14,705 bases of DNA from Suillus spraguei. Its lineage: Eukaryota; Basidiomycota; Agaricomycetes; Boletales; Suillaceae. The notes beneath the pieces were generated by a model, which saw only the letters and a program-made list of their open reading frames with translations, was not told where the DNA came from and did not search any database. Below are positions 8,437 to 14,705 of the stretch, piece by piece; position 1 is the stretch's first letter; each line of letters opens with the position of its first letter. Position numbers and translations under genes: made by a program. The stretch lies in assembly GCA_016800925.1 (NCBI GenBank), contig JABCPU010001143.1, positions 1 through 14,705 on the forward strand, written 5' to 3'.

Positions 8437-10094
8437 GAAGGTGATGTGTGAGAGGAATAAAAAACGAGGATATCGTGGGATGACTGATCTTCGGCGGATG
8501 ACACATGGAGCTCTTTTTGTTCTCCGACACAGCGCAGTAGTAACGCATTGCCATATTCAGTATTTTGTGACACATTTCTATTATCTGAGTTTAAATATGA
8601 CCGTATTTAGAAATTATTTGTACTTGTTTTGGATTTTGTACCCTGATTAGGTTGGCTTCCTTGTATCAAGATCAAAGTGTAGATCCTCCGTATCTGCGCC
8701 TGCCGCCGTGGCTTATTGCTTCTCTCCTTTTTGTTGCGAGTCGATCTTCCACTCAGTCTCCACTAAGATGAAGCTATAAACAAAATAGAACAGCAGATTC
8801 TGTCACCATGGTTTGTAGTTGTAACTTAATACAATAACCTATACCGCTAACAGTGACTCGGGCAGGCGGTGACTCTCTTGTCGTTGTATCTCCTAGGCTA
8901 CAATCACTTGCACGCCCCTACCGTGCTTCCCCATAATTTCGTTTCACGCACCCATTGACGCAACCACAACGTTGCTCACTCGAGGTTTTATCCACAAGAA
9001 CAATGATATCATTATAGGCTGTATCCTCCTGTGTCCGCATCATATTCTTATCATACCTTCCTGCAGCGGCGCTATTCTCGTATATGTGCCAGCTGTGATC
9101 ATTTTTTCATGGACACACCTTACCCGGTATCCCCTTTCAAGTCTCCCCTGCAGGGCCGCTTTCACCTTTTTTGGATGCCTCGTTGCAGATTTGTCTCCAA
9201 AGAATCTTACCTTCTTTCATTATGAAATCTGCGCGTGCATCACCTGCTGATATGAGTGGAGCTGGTTAGCGTAAGTACTTCCCCGCCGTTCGGATTTCAT
9301 CAAATTATATGAACGGAGGCGACACACTCAAAGACTGCGATGCCCTCACTTATTTCCACCGCGCCTGCCCCCACAAAGTTTAACACCTATTACGCCCAAT
9401 GTCTTCCGCCCTCGTATCAGCCCATATCAGCCCTCACTCGACGATAAGATGCTTTCTCTATGAAATGAATGCTCTCGTACAGCATCCCGGATAAGATTAT
9501 GCTGTTCAGGATCAATCCATATCTCAATGCTGCGCATTTATTTTCCTTCCGATCACGGCCAAGAAGGACATACTAACTGAGGCAACGCAGATTAATCGCA
9601 TTCACACTATTAAGTCCAGTCGAGTCGGATCATGCATCTCCTTTGAGCCCGAAGCCATAGCGTCATTGACCCTGGCTTGTCATTATCTCTCGCAATGCAG
9701 AAAGTTTAGGGTGAGTCCGTGACGTTGCGATCATCCCTGGCTTAGGGGCGAAGCATGTTTTGTACTAAGATTGTTCTGAGTAATGTATCGTTTGTCATGC
9801 TTAATGCGGGCCGGTATCACAGTCTTCCCTCTATAAGGTCAGACTAGACGAGACTAGGCCCCACTGATAAGACGAAGATGCACCTTACAGACAGCCGTGC
9901 GAGATGGTACCATATCACAGCATCGGTTCTGGATCCTAGCCGGCTCCAGACATACCCGGGCGCAACGCTTAATAGCGGGGAACTCACGACGTGACACTTG
10001 GCATATTCAATTGATCAGCGTGAATCAGTATATACTTGGTAACACGGTAAGTTCCATCGGCAAAATTGTCCATGATCATTGCCTACCTAAATAT
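8437..10094. other. Long intergenic region without a supported gene
   Basis: About 1.65 kb separates the PNRC/Edc1-like gene from the end of the glucosyltransferase gene. The plus strand is pyrimidine-rich around 8880-9500. The longest frames (92 codons at 8972-9250, for example) have no recognisable motif. I found no tRNA, rRNA or spliceosomal RNA. It should hold the promoter of the minus-strand gene on its left and the 3' flank of the gene on its right; a spliced small gene or non-coding RNA cannot be excluded. Confidence 0.4.
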
Positions 10095-10109
10095 CTACAG
10101 TTCGTCATG
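10095..10109 (-). other. C-terminal HDEL ER-retrieval signal and stop
   Basis: The last codons read His-Asp-Glu-Leu followed by TAG. HDEL is the fungal signal bound by the Erd2 receptor, which returns soluble proteins to the ER. It confirms both the annotated end of the glucosyltransferase and its location. Confidence 0.93.
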
Positions 10110-13100
10110 TGGACGCTGAAGGTCCTCGCCCCCTGAAGTACCCTCAACGTCATCATTGTGTGCTGGCTGAGTCAACCCAACATTCGCGAGGACATCCGAA
10201 CGAGCGGTAGCAACACTCGAATGAATCTTGCCTTCGGCAGCCAGTCTGCCCGCGAATTGCGCAATCTCGCTGTCATATTCCTCCCACTCAGGGATTCGCC
10301 TCGCACGAGATAATTTTGGTTCTTTCTGTGGAGCAATTAGACGTCAGATGAATGACTGATATGGTCTAGGAGGGCTGACAGTAAGGGGGTTCTGGCACAA
10401 GTCGATAGTTTTGGCACGACGAAGGCGATCTGCGCCGCCTACATATAACGTTTAGATGGTTAAGGAAGAGGTATAGGGTGAGTTTGGTGACATACACCAG
10501 GTTTCACACTGTATCAGCCACGTCATCAGTATGATTGAAAGAATACCGAGTTCATGTTTACGTACCCAAAGCCAGTCTTCATGGAGAGAGAACTGGTAGA
10601 AGTCAATAACCTGTATCACTCAAACGCATTCTCAACTCACTATCGGCACTTCTCTTTGGATATTATTTGGCAGATCTTGGCTCACATCAGCAGGTGCCCA
10701 CTCAAGACTTGCACAACTGACCTTGATCCAAGTTGGCAAGGGAGTTTGGATCAGCCGAAAGCATCTGGTATTGCCCACGGAGGATGTCCTGAAATCAAAA
10801 TGTCACTCAAAGTCCTCGGACGCGGTAAAAGCCAACGTACTCCCGCGGCCATCTAAAGTCCATCAGTCATGGATCGTCATCGGAAGTGACTCGCGTACCT
10901 GGCGAAAACGGACGAGATCTACGACATACAGGGCACTGGGGAAGCATCAGATCGATTCAACATCATGCAACCCACACATAAAATCACCTGATGTGATACG
11001 GAAGATCGCCCAGGAAGTCTTTCCAATATCCAGTTTTCCAGAATCGGAAACCTTCCATCTCGTAGTTGTCATCGCCCATGGGTGTATAGCCATATGGTGC
11101 ACCGTGCAAGTCGAGGTCAACCAGTTCTTGCAGATCCGCACGGACAATTTGGTCCGCGTCGACAAAGATGACTTTATTGAGGTCCATGGGAAACAGAACA
11201 TCGAGGAAAAGAATCTTGTATGCCCAAATAATGCGCTGCTTTTCCTTCTGGGCGCGGAGCCAAGAAGGCCATTTATAAGTCACGAGCTCATACTGGAAGC
11301 CATATTCTTGGGCCATGTGTGGTATGAATTCCTGTAATATGACAATGAGGCACGTTGCAAGCAATACGTCACGCCAACTGACCAAGAAAGAAGGCGATAG
11401 GAAGTTCTCAATGAACCAGAATTTCACGGTGCCATTTGTGTTGCGCAGGACGCTAAGAATCATAATGGAAGCAAAACGCTAAAAGGAGAGGCACGTTAGA
11501 GGCATCGAGCATTGCAGACGGGGAAAGGTGCTCACCTCGTAGAGCAGTCCAGAAGCAACTGTGAATATGTTGATGTCTGCTTGTCTGGGGGCCATCTCTG
11601 CGACTTCGGTCGTGCTTTCGCTCTTTGATGTGAAAATAGATAAAACCCTGAAATGAATTTAGGATCAATAAGAGCAGTAAGGGATAAAAGAACCACCCAC
11701 TTGGACAAGATATCGTGTACGACGGTTTGGGAATGGCCTGAATGTTGCTGTAACCCTGCTAGCACATCCACCTTTTCCATGCCCGGCTTCCGTGACAGCC
11801 TTGGGTACAGGGTTAGTCCTTCAAAGCTCATCACAGTCAATTCTTCTCCAGAATCTTCCACAGAAGGACTATTCCACCCTTCACTCCCCACGCTGGCTAT
11901 ATCATACACCTCACGGCCTCCTCCCTCACGAATAGCAAGTTTAAATGTACCTGGGCGAGCTTTGAACTGTAGGTAGCCAAGATTGGCCACAACCTGCGTG
12001 TCATCGACTACGGACGGAGTATAATTGGCAACAGAAGATGAAGTGGTCAATTGGAGCTGTACGCCCCGAGGAGGGCTATTGGACTTCGTCTCCCGTGCAT
12101 GTCCTTCAACGACGAGGTAGTCAAGCGAGAAAAGAGCATGAAGGCCGTCAGGTGGAAGTGTGCTTGGCTGAACGTTGTCGAGGTCGTAGAGGGCTTCTCG
12201 TGGGCGAACGAGCCACGAGGGGGGAACGTCCATACCAAGAGTATATATCGGGTCTGCAGACAGGCCATTGAAAGTTACTTGGGCCGGAATCTCGTTGCTA
12301 GACTGCTCCTCAGTGATGTTTCAAGCAGGAAAACAAGCCCACCCACCCTTTTTTGTCATATTGCAGGCGAGGCTCGATACTATATCGGTAAAATCGCTTG
12401 AGTGGGATCTGTGAATCCGGTTAGTTTGGCCAAGCGGTACCAAAGGATCTTGCCTACTTCGGAATGTTGAGCTGGATTGAGGTACAGTTCAAAGTACACC
12501 TCTGGGAAGAGCTCCTCGTGTTTCTACCATTACCTACATCAACTCGACAATTCCACAGTCCCCACAACGGCTTACCTCTAAGATTGCGGTCCACTTCTGT
12601 GCTCCTTCACTCAGTGGATCAAGGAGTAATACAAGGTGGTCAACGCATTCTCTCGATCACCAAATTCAAATTTCCTGCAAAAGGATAGTTCAACATGCCG
12701 CTTCAAGACTGCAAAGCAAGAAAATACGGACGTGTAACTGCCGGATAAGAGTCTGTAACTACTAGTTCTAGCTCGAGGTACGCTATCGAACAATCCAGCT
12801 TCACTGGGATCCGGCTGTTGATCTGCATAGATAATCGACGATGCCACCGATACCAGGTTGCATATGCAAAGCTGTATACACAAAAATTTAATATCCAAAC
12901 CCAAAAGCAGCACAGATCAAGACCACCCACGCATCAAGCTCCGTGCCATCAGGTAGAACCTCCTCAATAGCTTGCGCGACACGCCTGACTCGTTTCCTCA
13001 TTTCATATGTCTCCAACGTCGCAAAGTCCTCTGATAGAAACTCCGATTTAGGAGAGAAAGGACCGATGAGCTATACATGAAGTTTCATTATCCACGTTGG

Positions 13101-14705
13101 ACTGAAACAAGAGTGAGAAACGTACCCGGCCATTAACAATGATGGCCTGTTCTCCAGGCCGAAGGCCCGCCTCTCGCGCGAGAAGGCGGCTTGTAGTTAG
13201 AAACGCTGTGTATGCTTGCGGGTCCGATCGGAGCTGTATTCCTTCGGTGACAAATACCTGTGTAGCGTCTTGGGTTTCCAAATCGGCGAGCGCTCGTTTT
13301 AACACATCCGGAGAGAGCTCCCTAAAATCGCTTGTTGACCCAACATGTGCGAAGAAGGATGATACATTACCCCCAGGTAAGCTGGTAGAGGGGTTGTGTA
13401 GGAATGTAATACGTGATTGCGATTCCTTTCTCTACGGGTGTATTAGCACGAAAGCGCGCAGACACAGGTTACTCACAGAAATGAATGTCACAGCCTCCTG
13501 AACCAGTGCCTGCCCCTCCGCCGAATCCAAATTGGCAATGACAACAATGCTTACAGGCGTCTTTTCGGCATCTGACGGCGGGAAACAGAATTAGCATCGC
13601 CTAGACAGGGTTTGTAACACGCCAGGATTCACCCGATATCACCCATGCGCACGTGAGCGGGTCCCATCCCGTGCGCTTGCCCAAATCGCCAAGATCGAAA
13701 ATTTTGAGATTCTCAGTGCTCGACGAAGGAGCATGCACTGAAGAGGGTGCTTTGCTGAAAATGTACGGATTCCGCCTCGAGAGTGTTGTAGGGAGGTCAT
13801 AAAAGAAGGTGGAGATGAGTGGTACAGAAGCAACGGTCAGTTCTTTGAGGTAGACCTAGGGGAAGGGGATAAGTAAGTGAGGTATCAATTAGGAAATATG
13901 AATTAAAAATGCTTACCAGTTCCTGTAGTAATTGCATCTGCCCAGTCGCCTCACTCTGCAGGTCTCGTAAGAAATTATCCCCCACTTCATACCACCTTCC
14001 ATTAACAAACCCTTCCCCATTTTCCCCGCTCACACCAAGCCTCCTCGCCCACTGCCTTGCGCTCTCAAGAGCTTCTTCAACGCTGGGTACCTCCCCGCTA
14101 GTGACGTCTGCAAAGTTATCTACTGTCCCAAGAGTGTTGAATGTTGCATGGACAATACTCCAAGACAGAGCAGGGAGGTGCTGTTGCGTATGTGCAATGG
14201 ATAACTGTGGAAAAGAATGATCAAGTAACATAAAATAAGGGCAAAGTGAAGGACATACAGAGCGGAAAAACGAAGCCACTTCTGAACGACTGAATTTCTG
14301 TGCAACATAGTATATGATTCTCGCCATCTTATGGCCTATTCACGTATGACAATGAGTATTATTGTTGAGAAAAAACAGTCTTCACGCACCATCGCTGTCG
14401 TCGGTAAAAACTGGGACAAATCCCCACCTGACAGGAAACCCACGGGCGATGATGCTATCCACTTGGTTTGCAATGAGAGCAAAGAACTGCGGCTGCGAAA
14501 AGTCAAGGGCGAGAACGACATTGATGATGTTGACCCGTAAACGCAGGTAAGGACTGAAAAGTTGAGTAGGATGCACGCGGAGAAGCTATGTATGCAACGC
14601 AAACCCAACAAGTCAGCATGTCTTGATTACAATATCCACCACTGAGCGTATACACCCACCTGTGTCAAGTCCGTCCCCACCCAGCGTATACCGTGTCCTC
14701 CTGGA
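10095..14705 (-). CDS. gpt1: UDP-glucose:glycoprotein glucosyltransferase, C-terminal part (5' end outside window)
   Basis: This ER-lumen enzyme adds glucose to N-glycans of misfolded glycoproteins so that calnexin rebinds them. About 1,120 codons are present, from [19 protein letters not shown] onward; the signal peptide and first few hundred residues lie beyond 14705. Landmarks: [45 protein letters not shown], and the GT24 catalytic domain with [41 protein letters not shown] and the DxD motif in [12 protein letters not shown] (11152-11160), then [10 protein letters not shown] and a terminal HDEL retrieval signal. Exons: 14705-14660, 14585-14390, 14335-14259, 14204-13917, 13855-13633, 13571-13477, 13431-13126, 13070-12927, 12871-12732, 12674-12576, 12523-12458, 12408-12347, 12297-11701, 11647-11536, 11478-11383, 11331-10988, 10935-10899, 10852-10841, 10788-10722, 10675-10641, 10592-10566, 10508-10496, 10438-10380, 10325-10095. 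Exon 12674-12576 is off frame by one base. Confidence 0.95.

Noticed and set aside
8310..8573. Upstream extension of the PNRC/Edc1-like protein through an Arg-rich or Ser-rich frame
   Set aside because: The frame has no ATG upstream of 8345, and the Arg/Ser runs come from the trinucleotide repeat.
10723..11337. A plus-strand open frame of 204 codons
   Set aside because: It is antisense to the catalytic-domain exons, whose minus-strand translation and splice sites match the glucosyltransferase family.
12420..12460. A tRNA-like D-arm string (TTTGGCCAAGCGGT) on the plus strand
   Set aside because: No anticodon stem or T-arm (GTTCRA-type) follows at the right distance, and the stretch is an intron of the glucosyltransferase gene on the other strand.
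13909..14220. A plus-strand open frame of 103 codons
   Set aside because: It is the antisense shadow of a well-supported glucosyltransferase exon (13917-14204).
14554..14585. An acceptor at CTTTTCAG (14554-14556) for the second visible glucosyltransferase exon
   Set aside because: The reading frame continues upstream through [11 protein letters not shown], which fits the family, and the acceptor at 14586-14588 keeps phase with the exon at the window edge.

Overview
The window looks like nuclear DNA of a filamentous basidiomycete, probably an Agaricomycete. The evidence is many short introns (45-74 nt, GT..AG), an F-box/leucine-rich-repeat relic of the kind expanded in mushroom-forming fungi, a fungal homoserine dehydrogenase, and a C-terminal HDEL signal on an ER glucosyltransferase. 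I had no database access, so family calls rest on motifs and on translating spliced exons by hand.

Layout. 1-615: no gene seen. 616-2862 (-): a decayed F-box/LRR gene, broken by frameshifts and stops and interrupted at 1154-1876 by a 5'-truncated LINE-type retrotransposon, with an intact reading frame, a poly(A) tail and an 11-12 bp target-site duplication. 3152-3921 (+): a small secreted, cysteine-containing protein of unknown function. 4015-5285 (-): homoserine dehydrogenase (HOM6), four exons, complete, with a Gcn4/CPC1-type TGACTCA site 125 bp upstream. 5286-6996: 1.7 kb without a recognisable gene, holding a 13-bp inverted repeat and a second hairpin. 6997-8309 (-): a Ser/Pro-rich protein ending in a PNRC/Edc1-like motif typical of mRNA-decapping activators. 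8310-10094: about 1.8 kb without a supported gene. 10095 to beyond the right edge (-): the C-terminal two thirds or so of UDP-glucose:glycoprotein glucosyltransferase, in 24 visible exons, some only 12-13 nt long, ending in HDEL.

The genes do not form a pathway. HOM6 serves threonine/methionine synthesis, the glucosyltransferase serves glycoprotein folding control in the ER, and the PNRC/Edc1-like protein probably acts in mRNA turnover.

Three otherwise well-conserved genes show reading-frame breaks of about one nucleotide (near 3297-3351, 8239-8243 and 12633). These are either consensus indel errors in the assembly or real lesions, and should be settled before the models are used. I did not find a convincing new biological system. 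The most informative items are the LINE insertion into an already decaying F-box gene, the PNRC/Edc1-like protein and the micro-exon cluster in the glucosyltransferase.
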